Part shown: one piece after another, positions 38,603-46,735 of the stretch | How positions within the stretch are numbered: position 1 is the stretch's first letter | Layout of the letters: each line of letters begins with the position of its first letter | NCBI RefSeq assembly: GCF_002094305.1 | Contig: NZ_LWTX01000001.1 | Span: forward strand, 620,001-684,000 | DNA length: 64,000 nt | DNA from: Prescottella equi | Lineage (GTDB): Bacteria > Actinomycetota > Actinomycetes > Mycobacteriales > Mycobacteriaceae | Direction of reading: 5' to 3' | Position numbers and translations under genes: made by a program | The notes under the pieces: model-generated | What the model was told of the DNA's origin: nothing | What the model saw: only the letters and a program-made list of their open reading frames with translations | Database searches by the model: none

Positions 38603-38628
38603 GGAAGCATTCCCGCGCCGACGTGGTT
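38603..38628 (+). promoter_or_regulatory. SigH/SigR-like promoter of the nitroreductase gene
   Basis: GGAAG (38603-38607) and GTT (38626-38628) are 18 bp apart, close to the GGAAY-N16-19-GTT consensus of the thiol-stress sigma factor. The M. tuberculosis orthologue Rv2466c is known to belong to the SigH regulon. Confidence 0.5.
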
Positions 38629-38684
38629 CCCTTCAATCGAGAGGTGTGGCGTGGACGTCGCTACGCCCGGACAAGGAGATGCGA

Positions 38685-39323
38685 GTGAGCATGCAAGCAC
38701 AGACCCCAGGCACCGACGATGCGACGGATACCGTCGACTTCTGGTTCGACCCACTGTGCCCGTGGTGCTGGATCACCTCGCGCTGGATCCTCGAGGTCAC
38801 GAGGGTGCGCGACATCGAGGCCAACTTCCACGTCATGAGCCTCGCCGTACTCAACGAGGGCCGGGAACTGCCCGAGGAGTACCGCGAGCGGATGGCCCAG
38901 GCGTGGGGCCCGGTGCGGGTCCTCATGGCCGCGGCGCAGCAACGCGGCAACGAGATCCTGCTGCCGCTGTACACCGCGATGGGCACCCGCATCCACAACG
39001 GCGGCGACCAGGATCTGACGAACGTCGTGGTCGAGTCCCTCGCCGAGCTGGACCTACCGGCGGAGCTGGCCGCGGCCGCCGACACCGACGAGTACGACGC
39101 CGAACTGCGGCGCAGCCACCACGCCGGCATGGACAAGGTCGGCGACGACGTCGGCACCCCGACCATCCACGTCAACGGCACCGCCTTCTTCGGCCCCGTC
39201 CTGTCCCGAATCCCGCGCGGCGAGGACGCCGGCCGAGTCTGGGACGGGACCGTCGCGCTGGCGTCGTACCCGCACTTCTTCGAGCTCAAGCGCACCCGCA
39301 CCGAGGACCCCGAGTTCGACTGA
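38685..39323 (+). CDS. Mycothiol-dependent nitroreductase, DsbA fold (Rv2466c-like)
   Basis: The 212-residue thioredoxin-fold protein has the active-site motif CPWC in [16 protein letters not shown] near residue 25 and the cis-proline segment [18 protein letters not shown]. Rv2466c in M. tuberculosis is a mycothiol-dependent oxidoreductase that protects against oxidative stress and activates certain nitro prodrugs. Three in-frame starts lie at 38679, 38685 and 38691; the GTG at 38685 is six bases after AAGGAG, so it is preferred. It is divergent from the reductase gene and followed by a terminator. Confidence 0.85.
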   Translation: MSMQAQTPGTDDATDTVDFWFDPLCPWCWITSRWILEVTRVRDIEANFHVMSLAVLNEGRELPEEYRERMAQAWGPVRVLMAAAQQRGNEILLPLYTAMGTRIHNGGDQDLTNVVVESLAELDLPAELAAAADTDEYDAELRRSHHAGMDKVGDDVGTPTIHVNGTAFFGPVLSRIPRGEDAGRVWDGTVALASYPHFFELKRTRTEDPEFD

Positions 39324-39345
39324 GGTCCTCGGGCACACACGACAC

Positions 39346-39378
39346 CCGTCGCGGCGTCCCCGCGGGGCGCCGCGACGG
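39346..39378 (+). terminator. Stem-loop after the nitroreductase gene
   Basis: CCGTCGCGGCG pairs with CGCCGCGACGG (11 bp), extended by inner C/G pairs, 23 bp after the stop. No U tract follows. Confidence 0.55.
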
Positions 39379-39401
39379 CGTGGCCTGTCAGAATTGAGGC
39401 C

Positions 39402-39884
39402 ATGCGCGTATACCTGGGTGCCGACCACGCCGGCTTCGAACGCAAGAACCAGATCATCGAACACCTCACCGCGAACGGCCACGAGGCCATCGACTGCGGT
39501 GCGCACGTCTACGACGCCGTCGACGACTACCCGGCCTTCTGCATCGAGGCGGCTCGCCGCGTCGTCGCCGACCCCGGCAGCCTCGGCCTCGTCCTCGGCG
39601 GCAGCGGCAACGGTGAGCAGATCGCCGCGAACAAGGTGCCCGGCGCCCGCTGCGCGCTCGCGTGGAGCGTCGAGACCGCGCAGCTCGCGCGTCAGCACAA
39701 CAACGCGCAGCTCATCGGCATCGGCGGCCGCATGCACTCGCTCGAGGAGACCCTCGCGATCGTCGACGCCTTCCTGGCCGCGGAGTGGTCCGACGAGGAG
39801 CGCCACCAGCGCCGCATCGACATCCTCGCCGAGTACGAGAAGACCGGCGTCGCACCCGCGGTGCCCGAGGCCCCCGAGGCCTAG
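39402..39884 (+). CDS. rpiB: Ribose-5-phosphate isomerase B
   Basis: The 160-residue RpiB begins MRVYLGADHAGFERKNQII, with the phosphate and catalytic loop GGSGNGEQIAANKVPGARCA and the NNAQLIGIGGRMH helix. It interconverts ribulose-5-phosphate and ribose-5-phosphate. As in the mycobacterial enzyme, a Glu replaces the catalytic Cys found in E. coli RpiB (GSGNGEQ against GSGIG with nearby Cys). CAGAAT 7 bases before the ATG could give a leaderless transcript. It lies 8 bp upstream of nei2. Confidence 0.93.
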   Translation: MRVYLGADHAGFERKNQIIEHLTANGHEAIDCGAHVYDAVDDYPAFCIEAARRVVADPGSLGLVLGGSGNGEQIAANKVPGARCALAWSVETAQLARQHNNAQLIGIGGRMHSLEETLAIVDAFLAAEWSDEERHQRRIDILAEYEKTGVAPAVPEAPEA

Positions 39885-39892
39885 GAGACACG

Positions 39893-40690
39893 TTGCCCGA
39901 GGGACACACCCTGCACCGTCTCGCGCGGCTGCATCAGCGGCGCTTCGCGGGATCACCGGTGCGGGTGTCGAGCCCCCAGGGTCGTTTCGCCGAGGACGCG
40001 GCCCTGATCGACGGTCGCGTCCTCGTCCGTTCCGACGCGTGGGGCAAGCACCTGTGGCACCACTACGAGAACGGCCTCGTGGTGCACGTCCACCTCGGCC
40101 TGTACGGAAAGTTCACCGAGTCGCCGCTCCCGCTCGAACCGCCCGTGGGACAGGTGCGGATGCGGATGGCGGGCACCGAATTCGGTACCGACCTGCGCGG
40201 GCCCACCGCGTGCGAGGTGCTGCACGAGCCGCAGGTGGCCGCTATCGAGGCCCGCCTCGGTCCCGATCCGCTTCGTGCGGACGCCGACCCGGACCGAGCG
40301 TGGGCGCGAATCTCGAAGTCGCAGACGCCGATCGGGGCGTTGCTCATGGATCAGGCCGTCCTGGCCGGCGTCGGCAACGTCTACCGCGCCGAAATCCTGT
40401 TCCGGCACGGCATTCATCCCGAACGCCCCGGCAAGAACGTCAGCCGCGCCGAATTCGACGCGATGTGGGCCGACCTCGTCGACCTGATGAACGTCGGGGT
40501 GCGCCGCGGCAAGATGCACGTCGTGCGGCCCGAGGACGACCACGGCGACCCGTCGTACGCGAAGGATCGGCCGCGCACCTACACCTACCGCAGAGCAGGA
40601 TCGGCGTGCCGCATCTGCGGCACGCCGATCGCTCACGCTGTCATGAAGGGGCGCAACCTGTTCTGGTGCCCCGGTTGTCAGGTCGACTAG
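39893..40690 (+). CDS. nei2: Fpg/Nei family DNA glycosylase (endonuclease VIII-like)
   Basis: The 265-residue protein begins (M)PEGHTLHRLARLHQRRF; the N-terminal Pro and Glu after Met removal are the catalytic pair. The helix-two-turn-helix region (LLMDQAVLAGVGNVYRAEIL) and the zinc finger CRIC-X16-CPGC at the C-terminus complete the family set. It excises oxidised bases and nicks the abasic site. The start is TTG at 39893, five bases after AGGAG; it is the only start placing Pro second. Its stop overlaps the stop of the convergent gene in CTAG. Confidence 0.88.
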   Translation: MPEGHTLHRLARLHQRRFAGSPVRVSSPQGRFAEDAALIDGRVLVRSDAWGKHLWHHYENGLVVHVHLGLYGKFTESPLPLEPPVGQVRMRMAGTEFGTDLRGPTACEVLHEPQVAAIEARLGPDPLRADADPDRAWARISKSQTPIGALLMDQAVLAGVGNVYRAEILFRHGIHPERPGKNVSRAEFDAMWADLVDLMNVGVRRGKMHVVRPEDDHGDPSYAKDRPRTYTYRRAGSACRICGTPIAHAVMKGRNLFWCPGCQVD

Positions 40691-41496
40691 AAGTCGAAGC
40701 CTCCGAAGTCCCCGCCGCCGAAGTCGCCGCCGCCGAAGTCGCCGCCGTCGCCCATGGCGCCGTAGTCGGTGTCCCCGCCGCCGAAGTCGCCGTCACCGGT
40801 GTCACCTCCGGCGTCACCGCCGTCGACACCAGCGTCTCCACCGTCGCCGCCCTCACCGGCACCGCTTTCGAAAGCCTGCGCGTCGTAGGGGACACCGGCC
40901 ATGCCCGAGAACATGGCGGAGAACAGGAACATCGATCCGATACCCCACGCGCCGGCGACGAGGGCCGGCTTCCACCACGGCTCGGAGTACCAGCCGGCCG
41001 GCACCGGGCGTCCGGCGACGCGGCCGCCGGGGTAGTAGTTGGGCGTGCGTGACGACGGGTTGGGCGATGCCGCGACCTGACGGCCCTCGAACTCGATCTC
41101 GCGATCCTCGGTGACCGAACCGGCCGACTTCTGGCCGTCGATGCTCGGCACCTCGGGGCCCGGGTCCATGCCCATCGCCGTGCGTGCCGCGCGGATGTAG
41201 TACAGACCCTCGAGTGCGGTCTGCTTCGCGAGACGCGCCTGCACCGGCGTGGTCGCCTGCTCGATCTGCGAACCGGCGGCGGTGTACCGCTCGGATGCGT
41301 CGGCGAGCGCCTGCTTGGAGGCCTCGTCGCTGCCGACGAGGTTGTAGACCTGGCCACCCAATCGCTCGATCGCCTGGCGTGCGTCCGCCTTGGCGTCTTC
41401 GAGTTGGTTCGCCGAGTGGCCCTTGTTCTTGTTCTGGCTCTTCATGACCAGAAAGACGACGGCGCCGAGTACGGCGACGATGAGAAGGAGTTCCAC
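40687..41496 (-). CDS. Membrane protein with glycine/aspartate-rich tail (DUF1542-like)
   Basis: The 269-residue protein has an N-terminal helix (ELLLIVAVLGAVVFLVMKSQ), a helical domain (NQLEDAKADARQAIERLGGQ) typical of a DUF1542-containing family in Corynebacteriales, a second hydrophobic stretch (PALVAGAWGIGSMFLFSAMF), then a low-complexity tail with four GDFGG units ending GGFDF. The tail resembles extracellular or phase-separating Gly-rich segments, but function is unknown. The GTG start is preceded by GGAAGG. It is convergent with nei2, sharing CTAG at the stops. Confidence 0.75.
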   Translation of the reverse strand: MELLLIVAVLGAVVFLVMKSQNKNKGHSANQLEDAKADARQAIERLGGQVYNLVGSDEASKQALADASERYTAAGSQIEQATTPVQARLAKQTALEGLYYIRAARTAMGMDPGPEVPSIDGQKSAGSVTEDREIEFEGRQVAASPNPSSRTPNYYPGGRVAGRPVPAGWYSEPWWKPALVAGAWGIGSMFLFSAMFSGMAGVPYDAQAFESGAGEGGDGGDAGVDGGDAGGDTGDGDFGGGDTDYGAMGDGGDFGGGDFGGGDFGGFDF

Positions 41497-41593
41497 GGGG
41501 TGCCTTCCGGAGGCGACAAATCGGACAACATCCAGGATACCGGGACCGGGTGACCTGCGACTCGGACACCGATCGTCTTGTCGGTGGCGCATG

Positions 41594-41607
41594 CGAACAT
41601 ATGTTCG
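41594..41607. promoter_or_regulatory. LexA/SOS box overlapping the dinB start
   Basis: CGAACATATGTTCG is a perfect palindrome and fits the actinobacterial SOS box CGAAC-N4-GTTCG exactly. The ATG at 41601 is inside the central four bases and right arm. Confidence 0.8.
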
Positions 41608-42857
41608 TGTCCGACGGTGTGTGCGATCCCGAGGCCGCGGTGCGTGCCGAGGCGACGATTCTGCATGCCGATCTCGACGCGTTCTACGCGTCCGTCGAGC
41701 AGCGGGACGACCCGCGCCTGCGCGGACGCCCGGTGATCGTGGGCGGGGGAGTGGTCCTCGCCGCCAGCTACGAGGCGAAGGCGCGTGGTGTGCGGACGGC
41801 GACCAGTGGAGCGCTGGCCCGGCGCCTGTGCCCGGATGCGATCGTCGTGCCACCGCGGATGTCCGCGTATGCCGAGGCCAGCAGGGCCGTCTTCGAGGTG
41901 TTCCGCCGCACGACGCCGCTCGTCGAGGGGATTTCCATCGACGAGGCATTTCTCGACGTCGGCGGTTTGCGGCGGATCTCCGGGAGTCCCGTGCGGATTG
42001 CGGAACGATTGCGGCGCAACGTGCGGGAGCAGGTGGGCCTGCCGATCACTGTGGGTGTGGCCCGCACGAAGTTCCTCGCGAAGGTGGCCAGCGCGGTCGG
42101 CAAGCCCGACGGGCTGCTGGTGGTGCCACCGGACCGGGAGATCGAGTTCCTCCACCCGCTGCCCGTCGAGCGGCTCTGGGGCGTGGGAAAGGTCACTTCC
42201 CGCAAGCTGCGCGACTACGGTGTCCGGACTGTCGCGGAACTGGCGGCGCTGTCCGAACGCGAGCTGTCGACGGTGGTGGGGCCGGGTTCGGCCAGGCACC
42301 TGCATGCCCTGGCGTGGGCCCGCGACCCGCGGCGAGTGCAGACCGGCCGCCGCCGCCGGTCCATCGGCGCGCAGCACGCCCTCGGCCGGCGGCAACGGAG
42401 CTTCGCGGAGGTCGAGTCCACGGCCGCGGCTCTGGTGGATCGGGTCGTGCGCAGGCTGCGGGCGGCCGGGTGGGTGTGCCGCACGGTCGTGCTCCGGATG
42501 CGGTTCGCCGACTTCGAACGCGCCACTCGATCGGTCACGCTCGGTGAGGCGTCGGCCCGGACGGAGGTCGTGCTGGCCGCCGTGCGGGCACTGCTCGTCG
42601 AATCACATCCGCTCATCGCCGAGCGCGGGCTCACGCTCGTGGGCGTTGCGTTGACCAATCTGGACAGAGAAGGCGCCGAGCAGCTGGCCCTACCGTTCGA
42701 GCCGGACACCGGGCCTCCGGTGACGGAGACCGACGGGGTCCGGCTCGATACGGCGCTCGATGCGGTGCGGGCCAAGTTCGGGTCGGTCGCGGTGACGCGC
42801 GCCGCGCTCCTCGGTCGCGACCGAGGAGTGAGCGTCCCGATGCTGCCCGACGAGTGA
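41601..42857 (+). CDS. dinB: DNA polymerase IV (Y family)
   Basis: The 418-residue Y-family polymerase has ILHADLDAFYASVEQRDDPR near residue 17 and the catalytic SIDEAFLDV with the Asp-Glu pair near 114. The helix-hairpin-helix VERLWGVGKVTSRKLRDYGV and a little-finger domain follow. QLALPF near residue 360 resembles a beta-clamp binding motif. It performs error-prone translesion synthesis. The start could be ATG 41601 or GTG 41607; both lie in or at the LexA box, so the mRNA leader must be very short. It is absent at this position in M. tuberculosis. Confidence 0.88.
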   Translation: MFVSDGVCDPEAAVRAEATILHADLDAFYASVEQRDDPRLRGRPVIVGGGVVLAASYEAKARGVRTATSGALARRLCPDAIVVPPRMSAYAEASRAVFEVFRRTTPLVEGISIDEAFLDVGGLRRISGSPVRIAERLRRNVREQVGLPITVGVARTKFLAKVASAVGKPDGLLVVPPDREIEFLHPLPVERLWGVGKVTSRKLRDYGVRTVAELAALSERELSTVVGPGSARHLHALAWARDPRRVQTGRRRRSIGAQHALGRRQRSFAEVESTAAALVDRVVRRLRAAGWVCRTVVLRMRFADFERATRSVTLGEASARTEVVLAAVRALLVESHPLIAERGLTLVGVALTNLDREGAEQLALPFEPDTGPPVTETDGVRLDTALDAVRAKFGSVAVTRAALLGRDRGVSVPMLPDE

Positions 42858-42874
42858 CCGCGGTGAGACGTCCG

Positions 42875-44008
42875 TCAGGCTTCGGCGGCGGCGTTCAGCT
42901 GCTCGAGTGTGCCGGTCGCCTCCAGGTACTCCTGCACCCACCGCTCGATGACCGCCGACGTCTTCTCGACCTTGGTGAACTGGCCGACGACCTGGCCCAC
43001 CGGGTTGAACGCGACGTCGATGGTCTCGTCCGGGTACTTGTGGGTGGCGGCGACGGCCATGCCGGACACCATGTACTGCAGCGGCATCCCGAGCGGCTCG
43101 GGGTTGCCTTCCTGCTCCCACGCCTCGGTCCAGTCGTTGCGCAGCATCCGGCACGGCTTGCCGGTGAAGGAGCGGCTGCGAACGGTGTCGCGGCTGCTCG
43201 CATTCGCGTACGCGGCCTGCTGGACGGGAGTGTTCTCGGCCTCCTCGACCATCAGCCACTGCGAGCCCGACCACGCGCCCTGGGCGCCCAGCGCGAGCGC
43301 TGCCGCGATCTGCTGGCCACTGCCGATACCACCGGCCGCCAGCACGGGGACGGGTGCGACCTCCTTGACGACCTGCGGCCACAGGACGATCGAGCCCACC
43401 TCGCCGCAGTGCCCGCCACCCTCGCCGCCCTGGGCGATGATGATGTCGACGCCCGCATCGGCATGCTTGCGCGCCTGGTAAGGCGAGCCGCACAGGGCCG
43501 CGACCTTGCGTCCGGCCGCGTGGATGTGGTCGATCATGTCGGCCGGCGGGGTGCCGAGTGCGTTGGCGATGAGGGTCACCTTGGGGTGCTGCAGAGCCAC
43601 CTCGACCTGAGGTGTCGCGGTCGCCTCGGTTCAGCCGAGCAGCTGCAGCGCGTTGTCGTTGCCGTCCTCGGGGAGGGGCACGCCGTGGTCGGTGAGGATC
43701 TTGCGTCCGAAGTCCAAGGTGGCCTGCGGAACCATCGACTGGAGCATCTTCGTCAGCTCGTCGGCCGACAGGTTCGAGTCCATGCCCTCGTACTTGTTCG
43801 GAATGACGATGTCGACGCCGTACGGGCGGTCGCCGATGTGTTCGTCGATCCACTTGAGCTCGATCTCGAGTTCTTCGGGGGTGAAGCCCACGGCGCCGAG
43901 GACGCCGAAACCGCCGGCCTTGCTGACAGCGACCACGACATCGCGGCAATGCGTGAACGCGAAGATCGGGAACTCGATGCCGAGTTCGTCGCAGAGGGGG
44001 GTGTGCAT
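42875..44008 (-). pseudogene. Nitronate monooxygenase-like flavin oxidoreductase broken by in-frame TGA
   Basis: The frame begins at ATG 44008 (after AGGAG) and reads MHTPLCDELGIEFPIFAFTH, the start of the 2-nitropropane dioxygenase/YrpB family. Codon 126 is TGA (complement of 43631-43633) in LLG-stop-TEATATPQVEVA, after which the same frame continues without break for 251 codons through AQGGEGGGHCGEVGSIVLWP, carrying the active-site His and FMN-binding glycines. TGG (Trp) to TGA is the simplest explanation. The family oxidises nitronates or reduces substrates with FMN. It may be a recent nonsense mutation or a sequencing error. Confidence 0.8.
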
Positions 44009-44157
44009 CCGGCACTCCTTCGCTGGCCTGAAATCTGTAACAGGTTCCAACTTAGGATGGCCTGGTCGCGTGGGGTGGCGATTCGCGCGAAACAGGGACC
44101 GGCTTGCCTGTGTGACAAGCGTCACTCGGCGGGGCGGAAGCTGGTGGAGAAACGACA

Positions 44158-44195
44158 AAACCCCCGTCCCGGACGTAATCGCCGGGCGGGGGTTT
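44158..44195. terminator. Strong bidirectional terminator next to tRNA-Gly
   Basis: AAACCCCCG-T-CCCGG pairs with CCGGG-CGGGGGTTT around nine bases, with one bulged T. On the minus strand the stem ends in GGGGGTTTTGTCG, a typical intrinsic terminator 12 bp after tRNA-Gly. Confidence 0.8.
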
Positions 44196-44206
44196 CCTCC
44201 TCGCGG

Positions 44207-44277
44207 AGGGGATGACGGGAATCGAACCCGCGTAATCAGTTTGGAAGACTGAGGCTCTACCATTGAGCTACATCCCC
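44207..44277 (-). tRNA. tRNA-Gly(TCC)
   Basis: The cloverleaf on the minus strand: acceptor GGGGATG/CATCCCC, D arm GCTC-AATGGTA-GAGC, anticodon stem TCAGT/ACTGA with loop CTTCCAA (anticodon TCC), and T arm CGGG-TTCGATT-CCCG. CCA is not encoded. A TAATGT -10 box lies on the minus strand at the complement of 44287-44292. Confidence 0.93.
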
Positions 44278-44343
44278 GTGCATACGACATTAGTGGGATC
44301 GCCAGCGATGCCGTGTGCGAGATGGAACTGTACCTACCTCGCT

Positions 44344-44373
44344 TTGGATTTCCTAATCGGGGGGCCGTAGGAT
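44344..44373 (+). promoter_or_regulatory. Promoter of tRNA-Pro
   Basis: TTGGAT (44344-44349) and TAGGAT (44368-44373) are 18 bp apart, about 43 bp before the tRNA. The 139-bp gap between the divergent tRNAs holds no gene. Confidence 0.5.
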
Positions 44374-44416
44374 TCTGCCTCGGGTCCTCGCAAGGTTGGT
44401 GAGGTCCTGTTTCGGA

Positions 44417-44493
44417 CGGGATGTGGCGCAGCTTGGTAGCGCATCCGCTTTGGGAGCGGAGGGTCGCAGGTTCAAATCCTGTCATCCCGACCA
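44417..44493 (+). tRNA. tRNA-Pro(TGG)
   Basis: Acceptor CGGGATG/CATCCCG, D arm GCGC-AGCTTGGTA-GCGC, anticodon stem TCCGC/GCGGA with loop TTTGGGA (anticodon TGG), T arm GCAGG-TTCAAAT-CCTGT. The 3' CCA is encoded at 44491-44493. Confidence 0.93.
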
Positions 44494-44576
44494 CGTGTGC
44501 GTCAGTGTCGCGAGCGCGGCGCCGACGCACGACATAGAGCAACGAAGAGCATCACCACTACGAAGGAGCCAGATCC

Positions 44577-45947
44577 GTGAAGAGCACCGTCGAGCAGCTC
44601 AGCCCGACGCGAGTCCGTATCAACGTTGAGGTGCCCTTCGAGGAGCTCAAGCCTGATTTCGACAAGGCCTACAAGGCGCTCGCGCAGCAGATCCGTCTCC
44701 CCGGCTTCCGTCCGGGCAAGGCTCCGGCCAAGCTGCTCGAGGCCCGCGTCGGCCGCGGCGCCGTGCTGGAGCAGGTCGTCAACGACGCACTGCCGGCCCG
44801 CTACTCGGAGGCCGTTTCGGCCTCGGACGTGAAGGTCATCGGCCAGCCGGAGATCGACATCACCAAGCTCGAGGACGGCCAGGAGCTCGTCTTCACCGCC
44901 GAGGTCGACGTCCGCCCCGAGATCACTCTCCCCGATTTCTCCACCGTCGCCGTCACCGTCGACCCCATCGAGGTCACCGAGGAGGCGGTTGCCGAGCAGC
45001 TGCTGTCGCTGCGTCAGCGCTTCGGAACCCTCAAGGGTGTCGAGCGTGAGGTCCAGGACGGCGACTTCGTGTCGATCGACCTGTCCGCCACCGTCGACGG
45101 CGAGGCCGTCCCGGAGGCCACCGCTTCGGGTCTGTCCCACGAGGTCGGTTCCGGCCAGCTGATCGAGGGCCTGGACGAGGCCATCATCGGCGTCAAGGCG
45201 GGCGAGTCCAAGGACTTCACCTCCAAGCTGGTGGCCGGCGACTTCGCCGGCCAGGAGGCCGTCATCACGGTCACCGTCAACTCGGTCAAGGAGCGCGAGC
45301 TGCCCGAGGCCGACGACGAGTTTGCCCAGATGGCAAGCGAGTTCGACACCCTCGCCGACCTCGAGGCCGACCTGCGTGAGCGCGTCGCCCGTGTCCGCAA
45401 GGTCGAGCAGGCCGGTCAGATCCGCGACAAGGTGCTCGAGTCGCTGCTGGAGACCGTCGAGGTCCCGCTGCCCGAGGCCGTCGTCAAGGCCGAGGTTGAC
45501 GCTGCGCTGCACGACGCCATCCACGGCCTCGACCACAGCGAGGAGAAGCTGAACGAGCTCCTCGAGGCGCAGGGCACCACGCGCGAGCAGTTCGACGCGG
45601 ACGCCAAGGAGGCCGCCGAGCGCTCGGTGAAGACCCAGCTGCTGCTCGATGCGATCGCCGACGCTGCCGGCACCACCGTCGGCCAGGACGAGCTCACCGA
45701 GCGCATCCTGTTCCAGGCCCAGCGTTACGGCATGGCGCCGGAGCAGTTCATCCAGCAGATCCAGCAGGCCAACCAGCTCGGTGCAGTCTTCGCCGACGTG
45801 CGCCGTGGCAAGGCTCTCGCGGGTGTCGTCGACGCCGCGACGGTCACCGACACCGCCGGTGAGACCATCGACACCGCCGAGATGTTCGGCACCGCGGAGC
45901 CGGCCGCCGACGAGGCCGAGGGCGATGAGGCGGCAGAGCAGAAGTAA
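44577..45947 (+). CDS. tig: Trigger factor
   Basis: The 456-residue ribosome-associated chaperone has the binding signature [17 protein letters not shown] near residues 43-59, a PPIase FKBP-like domain (about 160-245, [20 protein letters not shown]) and a long C-terminal helical chaperone domain. It ends in an acidic tail ([16 protein letters not shown]). It folds nascent chains at the exit tunnel. The start is GTG with AAGGAG upstream. The gene is followed by a strong terminator and the clpP genes, an order conserved across Actinobacteria. Confidence 0.95.
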   Translation: MKSTVEQLSPTRVRINVEVPFEELKPDFDKAYKALAQQIRLPGFRPGKAPAKLLEARVGRGAVLEQVVNDALPARYSEAVSASDVKVIGQPEIDITKLEDGQELVFTAEVDVRPEITLPDFSTVAVTVDPIEVTEEAVAEQLLSLRQRFGTLKGVEREVQDGDFVSIDLSATVDGEAVPEATASGLSHEVGSGQLIEGLDEAIIGVKAGESKDFTSKLVAGDFAGQEAVITVTVNSVKERELPEADDEFAQMASEFDTLADLEADLRERVARVRKVEQAGQIRDKVLESLLETVEVPLPEAVVKAEVDAALHDAIHGLDHSEEKLNELLEAQGTTREQFDADAKEAAERSVKTQLLLDAIADAAGTTVGQDELTERILFQAQRYGMAPEQFIQQIQQANQLGAVFADVRRGKALAGVVDAATVTDTAGETIDTAEMFGTAEPAADEAEGDEAAEQK

Positions 45948-45976
45948 TCCTTCTGCCCGCCGGACGGCGAGCTAGT

Positions 45977-45994
45977 TTTCCGCTTTCAGCGAAG
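45977..45994 (+). promoter_or_regulatory. ClgR-type operator candidate upstream of clpP1
   Basis: CGCTTTCAGCG with flanking TTTC and AAG matches the CGC-N5-GCG core of the ClgR activator site at most positions. ClgR is a known activator of clpP1P2 in Corynebacterium and Mycobacterium. It overlaps the left arm of the tig terminator by 5 bp. Confidence 0.5.
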
Positions 45995-46031
45995 TAGGGC
46001 GGCACCGGGACTCCGGTGCCGCCCTACTTCG
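45990..46031 (+). terminator. Terminator between tig and clpP1
   Basis: A perfect 19-bp stem (CGAAGTAGGGCGGCACCGG and its complement) around GACT, 43 bp after the tig stop, followed by TTAGTGTCTGTG. The length and perfection are exceptional for this window. Confidence 0.75.
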
Positions 46032-46077
46032 TTAGTGTCTGTGTCAGGAACCAACGACTTATCAGAAGGCAGGTACC

Positions 46078-46686
46078 GTGACTTACCAGAATCCCGCCAT
46101 GACTTCAGCCACCTCCGGCCTGAATCTCAGCGACTCGGTGTACGAACGCCTGCTTCGCGAGCGCATCATCTTCCTCGGTACGCAGGTGGACGACGACATC
46201 GCGAACAAGCTGTGCGCCCAGATCCTGCTGCTGTCGGCCGAGGACCCCACACGGGACATCAACCTGTACATCAACTCGCCGGGTGGTTCGGTCACGGCGG
46301 GCATGGCGATCTACGACACCATGCAGTTCGCCGAGTGCGACGTCGCGACCTTCGGTATGGGTCTGGCCGCCTCGATGGGGCAGTTCCTGCTGTCGGCCGG
46401 CACCAAGGGCAAGCGGTACGCCCTGCCGCACGCGCGGATCATGATGCACCAGCCGTCCGCCGGCATCGGTGGCACGGCGTCGGACATCGCGATCATGGCC
46501 GAGCAGTTCGCGCACACCAAGCGTGAGATGGCCGAGCTCATCGCGGAGCACACCGGTCAGACCGTCGAGCAGATCACCGCCGACTCGGACCGCGACCGTT
46601 GGTTCACCGCGAAGGAAGCGCTCGAGTACGGCTTCGTCGACCACGTCGTCACCCGCGCGCGGCAGGCGGGCGGCGCGGGCAACTAG
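46078..46686 (+). CDS. clpP1: ATP-dependent Clp protease proteolytic subunit 1
   Basis: The 202-residue serine protease has the nucleophile in [14 protein letters not shown] (near Ser 98), the histidine in [12 protein letters not shown], and [19 protein letters not shown] for the oxyanion strand. With ClpP2 it forms the mixed tetradecamer of Actinobacteria that works with ClpX or ClpC. The GTG at 46078 has AAGGCAGG upstream; an ATG at 46099 is an alternative and would give a shorter propeptide. clpP2 follows by 49 bp. Confidence 0.94.
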   Translation: MTYQNPAMTSATSGLNLSDSVYERLLRERIIFLGTQVDDDIANKLCAQILLLSAEDPTRDINLYINSPGGSVTAGMAIYDTMQFAECDVATFGMGLAASMGQFLLSAGTKGKRYALPHARIMMHQPSAGIGGTASDIAIMAEQFAHTKREMAELIAEHTGQTVEQITADSDRDRWFTAKEALEYGFVDHVVTRARQAGGAGN

Positions 46687-46735
46687 TGCCGCGACCCGAA
46701 CCCTTCCTTCCGCTCCCATCATCCTTGGAGAACTG

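Noticed and set aside
42875-43600. Treating the downstream part of the flavin oxidoreductase as a separate gene
   Set aside because: Its internal Met has no ribosome site and lies within the fold; the same frame continues the upstream part across one TGA.
44207-44493. tRNA pair as an integration site
   Set aside because: Neither tRNA 3' end is repeated in the window and no integrase gene is nearby.
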